Part shown: piece by piece, positions 51,359-60,437 of the stretch
How the letters are laid out: every line of letters starts with the position of its first letter
Numbering within the stretch: position 1 is the first letter of the stretch
From: CBDBLK01 sp965215445
GTDB taxonomy: Bacteria > Bdellovibrionota > Bacteriovoracia > Bacteriovoracales > Bacteriovoracaceae
Length of the DNA stretch: 64,000 nucleotides
Assembly: GCA_965215445.1 (NCBI GenBank)
Contig: CBDCDT010000002.1
Span: forward strand, 930,001-994,000
Direction: 5' to 3'
Translations under genes and position numbers: made by a program
The notes under the pieces: model-generated
Told to the model about the DNA's origin: nothing
The model's input: the letters and a program-made list of their open reading frames with translations, nothing else
The model's database searches: none

Positions 51359-53093
51359 AAGAACTCATTTTTTCAGAGACACTTTGAATTGTTTGGTCTT
51401 GGTTTTTATTCATTTGTTTGTAATTGGCGATAAAAAGGTAGCGAGATCGACTTAGTGCCAATCTGGCCAATTGCAAACAATATTCTTTCTTTTCTTCGTC
51501 GATATTTTTATCTTCTAAAATTGTAGTTGTCCTGCTCAAAACCGATAATGTGACGTAGAGTTGAATGAGCATATCGGCCAGGCGTTTTTGAGGAAGTTCG
51601 TGTTCAACAATATCTTTGCCGTATTTAATGAGAGTATTTTCAACCTGAATGGCAAAGGCCCCCAAGAAGGAAGAAAAAGTATTGCCCCATTCTCTGAGTT
51701 CGGGGTGTACTCCCGAAAGGCGCAGGGTGGGAACCATTTTTGAGAGGCGGCCTTTGGCAAAATCGGTAAGGATTCCCAGTGATTTTATGGGATTTTCAAG
51801 TGCCTTGCTGACGTTGGCAATTTTGCCTAGCTCTTTTAAATCTTCAGAAGGCCCGCGCATACCTGAAAGGGCCAAAAAACAGCGCAAAATTTCGTTGGTG
51901 CCTTCAAAAATGAGGTTGATGCGAGAATCGCGCATCATTCTTTCGTAGGGGTATTCCTTCATATAGCCATTGCCGGCGGCAATTTGCAATCCCAGATCGA
52001 CGACTTGCCATAGGGACTCAGAACTATAGATTTTACAAATGGCGGTTTCAAGATGGAAGTTTTTCATACCTTTGACGACACTACCAGATGTCATATAGAC
52101 AGCAGATTCTGCGGCGTAGGTCATAGATGCCATCTCCGCCAGTTTATCTTGAATAATGCCAAATTCAATAATGGATTTGCCAAATTGTTTTCGATTTTTG
52201 GCATGGTTAGTGGCCATTTCGATAATTTTTCTCATGCCTCCCACACAGCCCGAACCTATGGAGAGGCGACCGGTATTCAAGACATTCATGGCAATTTTAA
52301 AACCTTTTCCCAGTTGGCCGATGACATTTTCTGGGGGAACTGTTACATTATCAAAATAGACGGTGCGGGTTTCCGAGGCACGAATTCCCATCTTGTCTTC
52401 TTTTTCCCCAAAACTCAGCCCAGGGCGCTCCTTTTCTACAATGAAGGCGCTAATTTTTTCTACATCCTTGCCGTCAATGTGGTGGTCGGTTTTGCAAAAA
52501 ACGGTATAAAAGGAGGCCAGGCGGGCATTGCTGATCCATAGCTTTTGGCCGTTGATGGTAAAAGTGCCGTCAGAATTTTTTACGGCCTTGGTTTTAATAG
52601 AATAGGCATCCGAGCCGGAACTGGGTTCGGTCAAACAAAAGGCCGCCATTTTTTCTCCACTGGCCAGTGATGGCAACCATTTTTGTTTTTGTTCAAGAGT
52701 TCCCTCCAACAAGAGCGCGCGGTAGCCAATGGATTGATGGCTTCCGAGAGTGACTGCCAGAGAGGCGTCATGGGAGCAAACTTCGGCAAAAACGCGTCCA
52801 TAAAGAGAGGCGTCCAACTCCATTCCTCCAAATTCTTCCGGCACAACCAGCCCACAAAGCCCCAGCTCCGCCAATCCCTTCAGGGCCTCGGGAGGGATTT
52901 CGGCGGTTTCATCCATTTTGCGAGAATCAATATGATCTTCGATATACTTGCTGACGGCATCGACAATTTCTTTGGCCGATTCCTTTTGCTCTTGAGTGAA
53001 ACTGGGAAAGGGAAAGACCTGTTCGGAATCAACCGCCCCGTAGAAGAATCCCTCTGCTATGGAGTTCGTTTTCGGACTATTATTGTCAATCAT
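51324..53093 (-). CDS. Acyl-CoA dehydrogenase (very-long-chain type)
   Basis: A 589-aa FAD enzyme introducing the 2,3-double bond in fatty acyl-CoA. The extended C-terminus compared with the usual roughly 380 residues matches the VLCAD/ACAD9 group. Motifs: AELGLCGLVVPEEFGGM, AAFCLTEPSSGSDA (FAD signature 1), MGIRASETRTVYFDNV, GRLSIGSGCVGG, and the catalytic Glu in NLIFEGTNEILR. It has no signal peptide and is probably peripheral or soluble. It lies upstream of the FG-GAP lipoprotein on one transcript, and the functional link is unclear. Confidence 0.92.
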   Translation of the reverse strand: MIDNNSPKTNSIAEGFFYGAVDSEQVFPFPSFTQEQKESAKEIVDAVSKYIEDHIDSRKMDETAEIPPEALKGLAELGLCGLVVPEEFGGMELDASLYGRVFAEVCSHDASLAVTLGSHQSIGYRALLLEGTLEQKQKWLPSLASGEKMAAFCLTEPSSGSDAYSIKTKAVKNSDGTFTINGQKLWISNARLASFYTVFCKTDHHIDGKDVEKISAFIVEKERPGLSFGEKEDKMGIRASETRTVYFDNVTVPPENVIGQLGKGFKIAMNVLNTGRLSIGSGCVGGMRKIIEMATNHAKNRKQFGKSIIEFGIIQDKLAEMASMTYAAESAVYMTSGSVVKGMKNFHLETAICKIYSSESLWQVVDLGLQIAAGNGYMKEYPYERMMRDSRINLIFEGTNEILRCFLALSGMRGPSEDLKELGKIANVSKALENPIKSLGILTDFAKGRLSKMVPTLRLSGVHPELREWGNTFSSFLGAFAIQVENTLIKYGKDIVEHELPQKRLADMLIQLYVTLSVLSRTTTILEDKNIDEEKKEYCLQLARLALSRSRYLFIANYKQMNKNQDQTIQSVSEKMSSYGGYGLDIVDF

Positions 53094-53242
53094 AAAGTCT
53101 ATCTACTTTTTGGAGATGCTATCAATTTAGCAAAAGGGAAAGTGAGATGTATATATGCCATTTAGGGCCTACTTGTTGCATACTTGGGGCCTGTTTAAAA
53201 TGGAATAAGGGAAATAACGGCGTTCAGAGGTATTTAAATTCT

Positions 53243-54466
53243 ATGAAAAATTTTTTATCCAATTTTATCCGAAAGTTCGGGAACAAATTCAAAAAGCCTA
53301 AAATACCCGACATTCCCAAAATTTCAAAATCACTTAAAGAAATGGATGTTCACAAGACGAGGGAGCTGACGCGGGAATTGACTGGCAAGTTGACCAAAAA
53401 AGTAAACAAAAAACTTAAGAAATACCGTCGGACTCTTACCAAAAAAGGCCTGTCTCAGCTTTGGGGCCAAATTGATTTTGACAAAATTTTTGACTGTGTT
53501 TTTCGCCCCAGTTCCCGCCCCTTCATTCACTGGGGTTTTTTGGCCTTGTTGGCGGTTTTGCCCACTTATTTGGTGGGTAGAATGTTGGGCCTTTCACTAC
53601 AGTCACCCACTGCCAAAAATTTTTCCTCGCCCTCTAATCTGGGAATGTCGGGAGAGGATTTACCACCTTTGCGTCAACAAATGCAATTTATTGAAAGTAA
53701 CGATTTATTTAAGGCCCACGGTGAGGTGCAGGCGGCAGTTGATTGCAAGGTTACGCCCGAGGCACCGGAGTGTTCTCCTCAAAAGAAAGTTGACCCCAAT
53801 TTAGTTTGCCATGATGCTGAAAAGCGATCCTCATTACCTATTACATTATTATCAACCATTGTTTTGCAAGATGAAGTGAAGTCTGTGGCCTCTGTGCAGG
53901 TTCGAGGGGAGAAGAGTTTGCTCAATTTGCGTAAAGGTGAAGAGATTCCCCGCTTGGCCGAAATTACAGGGATTCATTCGAGTAAACTGATTATTAAAAA
54001 CAAGAGTACCGGACTTTGTGAATTTGTTATGACGCAAGGAGGGAAACCTCCTCCTTTGTCTAGTGGGATTAAAGTTGAACGCAATCTTGAAAGGGGGAAA
54101 AAATTACTCCAGGCCTCACAAAATACAGGCATTAGTGTTACAGGCGATAATAAATTTAAGATTAAAAAGAGTCTGCGAGACAGTATGCTTGGCAATATTG
54201 GAGAGGTTTTAACTCAGGCACGGGCCATCCAGATAAAAAATCCCGACGGATCGTTGTCCTTTCGTATGCAAGAGATTGTTCCCGGCTCTATTTATTCCAA
54301 GCTAAATATTGAAAATGGTGATATTATCACCAAGATTAACGGAAAAGGGTTTACCAACGTTAATGATGTCATGTCGCTTTTTGGTCAATTAAAGGAAAGA
54401 GATCAGTATGAAATCAACATTGTACGAAATGGGGTTGAACAAAAATTTGAATACAATTTTGAATAG
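53243..54466 (+). CDS. gspC: Type II secretion protein C (GspC)
   Basis: GspC links the inner-membrane platform to the secretin. 407 aa from ATG 53243, with AGAGG 13 bases upstream; an ATG at 53147 would add 32 Cys-rich residues that look untranslated. The N-terminal roughly 90 residues are very basic and cytoplasmic, longer than usual. The single membrane segment is FLALLAVLPTYLVGRMLGL. An HR domain follows (ITLLSTIVLQDEVKSVASV with GEKSLLNLRKGEEI), then a C-terminal PDZ (EIVPGSIYSKLNIENGDII). It overlaps gspD by 59 bases. Confidence 0.88.
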   Translation: MKNFLSNFIRKFGNKFKKPKIPDIPKISKSLKEMDVHKTRELTRELTGKLTKKVNKKLKKYRRTLTKKGLSQLWGQIDFDKIFDCVFRPSSRPFIHWGFLALLAVLPTYLVGRMLGLSLQSPTAKNFSSPSNLGMSGEDLPPLRQQMQFIESNDLFKAHGEVQAAVDCKVTPEAPECSPQKKVDPNLVCHDAEKRSSLPITLLSTIVLQDEVKSVASVQVRGEKSLLNLRKGEEIPRLAEITGIHSSKLIIKNKSTGLCEFVMTQGGKPPPLSSGIKVERNLERGKKLLQASQNTGISVTGDNKFKIKKSLRDSMLGNIGEVLTQARAIQIKNPDGSLSFRMQEIVPGSIYSKLNIENGDIITKINGKGFTNVNDVMSLFGQLKERDQYEINIVRNGVEQKFEYNFE

Positions 54467-56948
54467 AACAACTTTTAAATTCCCTTTATTGTTTGGAATA
54501 GCACTGTATTGCTTTTCCACGCAGGCACAATTCGAGCAGTATAAATCCAACACTCAATTGAGTGCGGAGGCGCCGGAAGCGGCCAATGCTCCTGCAAATA
54601 CTCCTCCCCCGAATCCTCCGGCAGATGAGGCAGTCGGAAATCAAGAACCACCTCCATCTCCGCCTCCATCGCCAACACCTTTGCCACCACCTTCTCCCCG
54701 CCCGAGTGAGAATACTGGGAACGCACAGGCCGATGTTTTTGGCCGGGGCACAGGTATCCGTGCGGTCACCAAGATTCAGAAAGATGAAAATTATGTCAAT
54801 TTAAATTTTGAAACCGCCTTTGGGCCAGAAGTGGTGACCGATTTTAATTTCCCCGACGTTTCTCTCACTGATCTTACCAAACAAATGCAAAAATTAACTG
54901 GCCTCAACCTCATTATGGATAAAGAACTCAAAGGCAAGATTTCAATTATGACACCATCTCCGATTACTGTAGGGGATGCGTGGAAGGCGTACATGACCGC
55001 TTTGGAAATGAATGGTTATGGCCTGGTGAAGACGGGTGCTTATTATAGAATTGTTGCCACCCGGGATATTCGTTACATGCCGACTAAAATCTATACGGGA
55101 AGTTTTGCGCCCAATACTGATAATTATATTATGAAGATTCTTCCCCTGAAAAATATCAATTCGACTGAAATTACGCGTTCCTTTAGGCCGTTTCTGACTC
55201 GTTATGGCCGCCTGATAGACATTAAACAGACCAATACGATTATTGTTCAAGATACCGGGGCGAATATTAATCGCCTCGCTCGTCTCATTAAATTTATTGA
55301 TGTTCCCGGACACGAAGAAACGCTTCAAATTATTCCCGTAAAACATTCTTCAGCACAGGAAATTGCCAAACTTTTGGATCAAATTCTCCAACGGGGTGGT
55401 GGTAGAGGCGGTCGGGTCAGGAGAAATAGAAGTACACAGGATAAAAGCGGTATTTCAAAAATTATTGCCGAACCGAGAACCAATATGATTATCGCCATGG
55501 CCAATGCCGATGGTGGGAGAAGATTGAAGTCGCTGATTAATAAACTTGATGTGCAAGGAGTTTCTCAAAGCAGTGATCGTATTCACGTTTACTATCTCAA
55601 CCACGGCGATGCTGAAAGTTTGGCCAAGACGTTGAGTTCTTTGATTTCTGGTGCTCAGGCCCAAGGCCGAAGGGGAAGAACTGGTAGCGCGGCCAATAGG
55701 CGCACTTCCAGTCCCATATCCACAATGGCCAATTCGGAAGGACTTTTTAGCAACGAAGTCAAAGTGACCGCCGACAAAGACAACAACGCTTTGGTAGTGA
55801 CTGCCTCTTCAACAGATTATCTCACATTGAGAGAGGTCATTGCCAAACTGGATATTCCCAGAGATCAGGTTTACGTCGAAGGATTGATGATGGAAACCCA
55901 GATTGCCAAGGCCCGAGGATTTGGGGTTTCAGTTGTGGGGGCCTACGGCACGGGAAATGCACAAAAAGCGGGATTTACCGGGGGGCAAAATGATGGTTTA
56001 TTTAATTTGCTCACCAATCAAATTACTAATTTGGGGGGACTGTTTGTTGGAGCGGGGATAGGAAAAACTATCGATTTTGATGCTGGTAATGGGCAAGTTC
56101 TCAAAATCAATTCGGTCAACGCTCTGATTTCGGCGATTGCCTCCAACACCGACACCAATGTCTTGGCCACTCCTCAGATTTTGGCCTTGGACAATACAGA
56201 GGCGGTTTTTGAAGTGGGGGAAAGTGTTCCGACACCTGAGACAACCATAGGTGCGAACGGGGCCTCGACAAATTCTATCAAGCGGGAAAAAGTTGGCCTG
56301 ATGTTAAAAATTACTCCGCAAATCAACAAAGTCTCCCGCATCGTCAAACTCAAGATTGAACAAAAAATTCAGGATTTTTCAGATCGCCCCCTTCCCGAGG
56401 GAGTGGCATCTTTGGGGCAGGCAACTGTCGAGCGGGCCGCCAGCACTGAGGTCGTGGTGCGGGACAAAGATACCATCGCCATGGGCGGGCTGATGCGCGA
56501 CAAGGATACCGTCTCTGTGTCCAAAATTCCCCTACTGGGAGATATTCCGGTTTTGGGATGGCTCTTTAAAAATACCCGTCGCACAGTGGAAAAGGTCAAT
56601 TTGCTTTTCTTCCTCACTCCGCGCATTCTTTCAGATTACAGGCGCGATTCCAGTGCTCAAATGCGCGACCTGCTCAACCGCCGTTCGGGACAATTAAAAG
56701 AAGCGGTGGGAGATGACGACCCCTTTGCCAGTGCAGTCAAAGGCCTGTACGACAAGGCGGCCAAGCAAGGGGAGACTCCAGACGCCGCAGACGAACTCAA
56801 TTCTGAAGAAATGGAATCTCAGGAGGAACCACCCGAAGAAGAATTGGAGATGGCCCCTGCAGCAGAAGAAGATTTGGCACAAAACTCTTTTGAAGCTCCC
56901 GATTACGCTGCCATTTTGCAAACTGTGAATCAGCAAAAGGAAGAGTGA
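54408..56948 (+). CDS. gspD: Type II secretion secretin (GspD)
   Basis: 846-aa outer-membrane secretin pore. The signal peptide is about residues 22-41 (FPLLFGIALYCFSTQAQ). A Pro-rich linker (about 65-105) follows, which is unusual before the N0 domain. N0 (DFNFPDVSLTDLTKQMQKL), N1-N3 (TNTIIVQDTGANINRLARL, PRTNMIIAMANADGGR, DKDNNALVVTASSTDY) and the secretin core (ATPQILALDNTEAVFEVGE, GGLMRDKDTVSVSKIPLLG) are intact. The C-terminal tail is acidic and could bind a pilotin. It overlaps gspC by 59 bases and is followed by gspE after 3. Confidence 0.95.
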   Translation: MKSTLYEMGLNKNLNTILNRTTFKFPLLFGIALYCFSTQAQFEQYKSNTQLSAEAPEAANAPANTPPPNPPADEAVGNQEPPPSPPPSPTPLPPPSPRPSENTGNAQADVFGRGTGIRAVTKIQKDENYVNLNFETAFGPEVVTDFNFPDVSLTDLTKQMQKLTGLNLIMDKELKGKISIMTPSPITVGDAWKAYMTALEMNGYGLVKTGAYYRIVATRDIRYMPTKIYTGSFAPNTDNYIMKILPLKNINSTEITRSFRPFLTRYGRLIDIKQTNTIIVQDTGANINRLARLIKFIDVPGHEETLQIIPVKHSSAQEIAKLLDQILQRGGGRGGRVRRNRSTQDKSGISKIIAEPRTNMIIAMANADGGRRLKSLINKLDVQGVSQSSDRIHVYYLNHGDAESLAKTLSSLISGAQAQGRRGRTGSAANRRTSSPISTMANSEGLFSNEVKVTADKDNNALVVTASSTDYLTLREVIAKLDIPRDQVYVEGLMMETQIAKARGFGVSVVGAYGTGNAQKAGFTGGQNDGLFNLLTNQITNLGGLFVGAGIGKTIDFDAGNGQVLKINSVNALISAIASNTDTNVLATPQILALDNTEAVFEVGESVPTPETTIGANGASTNSIKREKVGLMLKITPQINKVSRIVKLKIEQKIQDFSDRPLPEGVASLGQATVERAASTEVVVRDKDTIAMGGLMRDKDTVSVSKIPLLGDIPVLGWLFKNTRRTVEKVNLLFFLTPRILSDYRRDSSAQMRDLLNRRSGQLKEAVGDDDPFASAVKGLYDKAAKQGETPDAADELNSEEMESQEEPPEEELEMAPAAEEDLAQNSFEAPDYAAILQTVNQQKEE

Positions 56949-56951
56949 GTT

Positions 56952-58694
56952 GTGCAGGTTTCAGAGGGCCTTTTCGATAAGCTCGGCGGCGATGACAGCA
57001 GGATTGGCGATCTTCTTCTCAAATATACTTCTTTAAGTCAAAAACAACTCGATGAAGCGCTCAAGGCCCAAAGCGAATCAGATATGATGTTGGGGGAAAT
57101 TCTCCTCAAAAAAAATTACATTCATCCCCATGATATTATCAAGGTCATTTGTTACCAAATGGATATACCCTATCTTCTCGATCTCAAGGTAGATGAAATT
57201 GATCCTCAAATTACCACGGGCATTCCCATCAACTACGCCAAACATAACGAAGTTATACCCCTTTTGCAGACAGAACAAGTTGTCACCGTTGCGCTTTCCG
57301 ACCCCTTCCGTTTTGATACCGTCAACGATCTTCAAGAACATTTTAAAAAAGAGGTCAAACTCATGGTTTGCCCTCCCTTGCGCATTCAAGACGCCATCAA
57401 CCGGGTTTACGAAAAGGCCAATCAAAACCTGGTCGATTCTCTCGAAGATGAATTTGATGAAAGTTTAGACCTCGATGGGCCGATTGATATTCTCGATGCC
57501 GGAGCGGATGAGGCCCCAGTTATTCGTTTTGTCAATTCGATTATTTTTAGGGCAGTCAAGGAAAATGCATCGGATATTCACATAGAGCCTTATGAAAGAG
57601 AAACTATTTATCGCTTTCGCATTAACGGGGTGATGACTGAAATTCTCAGACAACCGATCAAAACCCACCCTTCTGTTTCCGCCCGGGTCAAAGTTATGGC
57701 CAAACTGGATATTGCAGAAAAAAGGCTTCCCCAAGACGGCAGGATTAAAATTAAAATAGCGGGAAAAGATGTCGATATTCGTCTTTCCACAGTTCCCATT
57801 CAAAACGGGGAGCGGGTGGTGATGCGGGTATTGCAAAAAACGGCGAGTGCTCCCGAACTCGAAAAACTGGGTTATCACGGAAAAGTTTTACAAGACTTGG
57901 ATGAACTTTCTCAACGCAAACACGGCATTATTTACGTTTGTGGCCCTACCGGTTCGGGAAAGACGACAACTCTTTTTGCCATGTTAGGGCGTATAAATTC
58001 TCCCGACAAAATGATTATTACAGTTGAAGACCCGGTGGAATATGAAATTTCCGGAGTGTCTCAAATTCAGGTCAATCACAAGATTGAATTGACTTTTGCG
58101 CGTTCCTTGAGGGCGATTGTTCGCCAAGACCCCGATGTCATTATGGTGGGAGAGACTAGAGATTTGGAAACCGCCCAAATGGCCATTGAGGCCTCGCTCA
58201 CTGGTCACTTTGTTCTCTCTACAATTCACACAAACGATGCTTCAAGTTGTCCCAACCGTCTGATTGATATGGGAGTTCAGCCTTTTCTGATCGCCTCTTC
58301 GCTGATCGGTATTTTGGCCCAAAGATTGATCCAAACTCTTTGCGATGAATGTAAAGTTTCTCACACTCCCACCTCCGAAGAATTGGAGCTTATGGATGTT
58401 CAATCCATTCCCGAAGATGCCACTATCTACAAGGCCAATGGCTGTCCTAAGTGCAATCACCGAGGTTATAGTGGGAGGACGACAGTATGTGAGTTACTGA
58501 TGATAACTGACGAGATACGCCCTCTCATTTTGGCCAAAAGTGATGCTGCCACGGTTAAGAAAAGTGCCGTTCAACAAGGTATGCGTACGCTGCGCCAAGA
58601 CGGGATTCAAAAAGTGTTTCGTGGGATAACTTCTTTTGAAGAGATTATCCGGGTTATTAATGAAGAGGAAGATCAAGAACCAGAAGTCAAGTAG
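56952..58694 (+). CDS. gspE: Type II secretion ATPase (GspE)
   Basis: 580-aa cytoplasmic ATPase that drives pseudopilus assembly. The N-terminal N1E-like domain (LLLKYTSLSQKQLDEALKAQ) is followed by the GspE/PilB core: Walker A GPTGSGKTTTLFA near 331, the Asp-box VEDPVEYEI, Walker B RQDPDVIMVGE near 390 and the His box HFVLSTIHTND. The C-terminal zinc site has two CxxC pairs: CDEC (about 464) and CPKC (about 497). GTG start with GGAAGAG upstream. Two bases separate its stop from gspF. Confidence 0.95.
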   Translation: MQVSEGLFDKLGGDDSRIGDLLLKYTSLSQKQLDEALKAQSESDMMLGEILLKKNYIHPHDIIKVICYQMDIPYLLDLKVDEIDPQITTGIPINYAKHNEVIPLLQTEQVVTVALSDPFRFDTVNDLQEHFKKEVKLMVCPPLRIQDAINRVYEKANQNLVDSLEDEFDESLDLDGPIDILDAGADEAPVIRFVNSIIFRAVKENASDIHIEPYERETIYRFRINGVMTEILRQPIKTHPSVSARVKVMAKLDIAEKRLPQDGRIKIKIAGKDVDIRLSTVPIQNGERVVMRVLQKTASAPELEKLGYHGKVLQDLDELSQRKHGIIYVCGPTGSGKTTTLFAMLGRINSPDKMIITVEDPVEYEISGVSQIQVNHKIELTFARSLRAIVRQDPDVIMVGETRDLETAQMAIEASLTGHFVLSTIHTNDASSCPNRLIDMGVQPFLIASSLIGILAQRLIQTLCDECKVSHTPTSEELELMDVQSIPEDATIYKANGCPKCNHRGYSGRTTVCELLMITDEIRPLILAKSDAATVKKSAVQQGMRTLRQDGIQKVFRGITSFEEIIRVINEEEDQEPEVK

Positions 58695-58696
58695 TT

Positions 58697-59911
58697 ATGG
58701 CCATCTACACTTATAAAGGATTGAGCGGTAGCGGAGCGGAAGTGAAATCTACCGTTACCGCTGAAAACCTCTCTCAGGCAAAGCATAAAATTCGCACCCT
58801 CGGCGTGATGTTAATTGATATTAAAGAGCAAAAATCGGGTTCCAATGCCAGCAAAATGAGTTTTTCTTTTGGAGGCAAGGTGAGTATTGAAGACCTCTCC
58901 TTGATGACTCGGCAATTGGCAACTTTGGTTAAGGCCAAAATTCAAATTGTCGAGGCCCTGACGGCCTTGATGGAGCAAACAGATAATGATGTCTTGAGAG
59001 TCGTTCTTTCCGAGGTTCGTGGAAAAGTCAACGAAGGGATTGGTTTGGCCCAAGCGTTTAAGGATTATCCCAAAATATTTAACAATGTTTACGTCAACAT
59101 GGTCGAAGCGGGAGAGCAGTCGGGAACTTTGGAAATTGTTCTCTTGCGTTTGGCCGAATTTACCGAGGCCCAAAAGGAACTCAAAAACAAAATCAGAGGC
59201 GCCATGACTTATCCCTGCATTATGGTTTTTGTAGGCATGGTCATGTTTGGTATTATTTTTACGGTTGTCATTCCCAAGATCACCAAGATTTTTGTCAATA
59301 TGAAAAGACAGGTTCCCCTCTCCACTCAAATTTGTATGTGGACTTCCGATTTTCTGCTCAATTATTGGTATTTGTTAATTATTGGCATGATCGCCGCTTG
59401 GCTCCTTTTTAAAAGTTATATCCGCACGGAAAAAGGTCGCTCAAAGTGGCACTTTGTCTTGCTCAAACTACCCGAAATCGGTTCACTGATTACCATGATT
59501 AACGTCAGCCGATTTTGCTCTACACTGGCGACTTTGCTCAACTCTGGCGTACCCATTCTCGTCAGTATGAGGATTGTCAAAAATTTAGTGGCCAACGTAC
59601 ACATGCAGGCCCCGGTAGAAGAGGCCAAGGCCAATGTTCAAGAAGGGGCCAGTTTGGCGCTGCCACTGGAAAACAGTGGTTATTATCCTCCCATGGTGAC
59701 CCACATGATACGCCTTGGTGAAAAATCGGGAGAACTCGAAGAAATGTTGCAAATTGTGGCCAAAAACTACGAGGGGCAAGTCAATACTAAATTGGCAGGG
59801 CTGACTTCGTTTATCGAGCCTATCATGATGGTGGTCATGGGCCTTGCCGTGGGTTTTGTGGTTTTTAGTGTGGTTATTCCCATGATGGAACTAAATTCGT
59901 TTAGCCGTTAA
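58697..59911 (+). CDS. gspF: Type II secretion inner-membrane platform protein (GspF)
   Basis: A 404-aa polytopic platform protein. Tandem GspF domains are recognised by LSLMTRQLATLVKAKIQIVEAL and the second-repeat VSRFCSTLATLLNSGVPIL, with conserved MVEAGEQSGTLE and IRLGEKSGELEEML. Three membrane segments are near 172-197, 223-238 and 375-398. The usual next genes gspG-K do not follow within the window. A Shine-Dalgarno immediately after its stop has no start codon behind it. Confidence 0.95.
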   Translation: MAIYTYKGLSGSGAEVKSTVTAENLSQAKHKIRTLGVMLIDIKEQKSGSNASKMSFSFGGKVSIEDLSLMTRQLATLVKAKIQIVEALTALMEQTDNDVLRVVLSEVRGKVNEGIGLAQAFKDYPKIFNNVYVNMVEAGEQSGTLEIVLLRLAEFTEAQKELKNKIRGAMTYPCIMVFVGMVMFGIIFTVVIPKITKIFVNMKRQVPLSTQICMWTSDFLLNYWYLLIIGMIAAWLLFKSYIRTEKGRSKWHFVLLKLPEIGSLITMINVSRFCSTLATLLNSGVPILVSMRIVKNLVANVHMQAPVEEAKANVQEGASLALPLENSGYYPPMVTHMIRLGEKSGELEEMLQIVAKNYEGQVNTKLAGLTSFIEPIMMVVMGLAVGFVVFSVVIPMMELNSFSR

Positions 59912-59916
59912 GGAGG
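59912..59916 (+). promoter_or_regulatory. Orphan Shine-Dalgarno after gspF
   Basis: GGAGG follows the gspF stop codon directly (TAAGGAGG), exactly where the ribosome site of gspG would be in a tight gsp operon. The next plus-strand bases, CGTATTACTGAATCG, contain no start codon at usable distance, and the coding that follows is on the opposite strand. It may be a relic of an interrupted operon, or it may be a chance purine run. Confidence 0.4.
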
Positions 59917-59920
59917 CGTA

Positions 59921-60223
59921 TTACTGAATCGAAAGCCACCCAAGTTTGGCCATGGCCAAGAGTGCGCCAAGTGAACTTGCGTACAAAGCTCCAAGCCTGA
60001 TTGTTAATTTCATGTCAAGTTCTTTTAAATCTCTCTTATTTGCTGTTTCAAGCTCTTTCATATCTCTCTTGAGTTCTGTTATATCTCTTTTGGTCGCTAA
60101 AGAGGAATTGATAATTTCATAGAGAACCAAGGCCTGGGCCTTGGCCTGTTCCTCGGGAACCCCGGCCCTCATCAAGCGCTCTGCATATTCCAACGTATTA
60201 AGTCCATTTCCAGAAGTTTCCAT
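59921..60223 (-). CDS. Small coiled-coil membrane-tail protein (DUF1640/CCDC90-like)
   Basis: 100 aa with a GGGG ribosome site before the ATG. The middle is a coiled coil of alternating Lys/Glu heptads (TKRDITELKRDMKELE, NKRDLKELDMKL) and the C-terminus is one membrane segment (LGALYASSLGALLAMAKLGWL). This is the layout of the DUF1640/CCDC90 (MCUR1-like) family, which in bacteria is of unknown function. GGCC is frequent in the gene, as in the host genes, so it looks resident, not recent. It sits between gspF and the foreign-looking helicase. Confidence 0.75.
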   Translation of the reverse strand: METSGNGLNTLEYAERLMRAGVPEEQAKAQALVLYEIINSSLATKRDITELKRDMKELETANKRDLKELDMKLTIRLGALYASSLGALLAMAKLGWLSIQ

Positions 60224-60379
60224 GATGCCCCTTTTTCTGGCTTTTCGGTTTTATAAAATACTTCTTAACCCGTCTATTTTAGCATAGAGGCCTTTGCAAG
60301 CATTGATCTTCAACCATCTTATTTACTCTGTTAAGATTTAAGCTCATTTTTTTAACTGATTTTCCGATATTTAACTAAG

Positions 60380-60420
60380 TCACTTATTCAATTATTAAGC
60401 GACAACAACTAAATAAGTGA
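60380..60420. promoter_or_regulatory. Inverted repeat just upstream of the helicase gene
   Basis: TCACTTATT (60380-60388) and AATAAGTGA (60412-60420) are a perfect 9-bp inverted pair separated by 23 bases, ending 17 bases before the helicase ATG. It could be a pair of operator half-sites, a mRNA hairpin or an insertion end. The spacing of about three helical turns centre to centre favours protein binding over a stable hairpin. Confidence 0.4.
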
Positions 60421-60437
60421 AGTTTATAGGTGTGTTA

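Noticed and set aside
52053..53165. Plus-strand frames of 160 and 162 codons
   Set aside because: They are antisense to the acyl-CoA dehydrogenase with its intact FAD and catalytic motifs, and show no independent support.
53147..53242. N-terminal extension of GspC from ATG 53147
   Set aside because: The 32 extra residues are Cys-rich and unlike GspC, and the segment overlaps the divergent promoter space. ATG 53243 begins a typical basic cytoplasmic tail.
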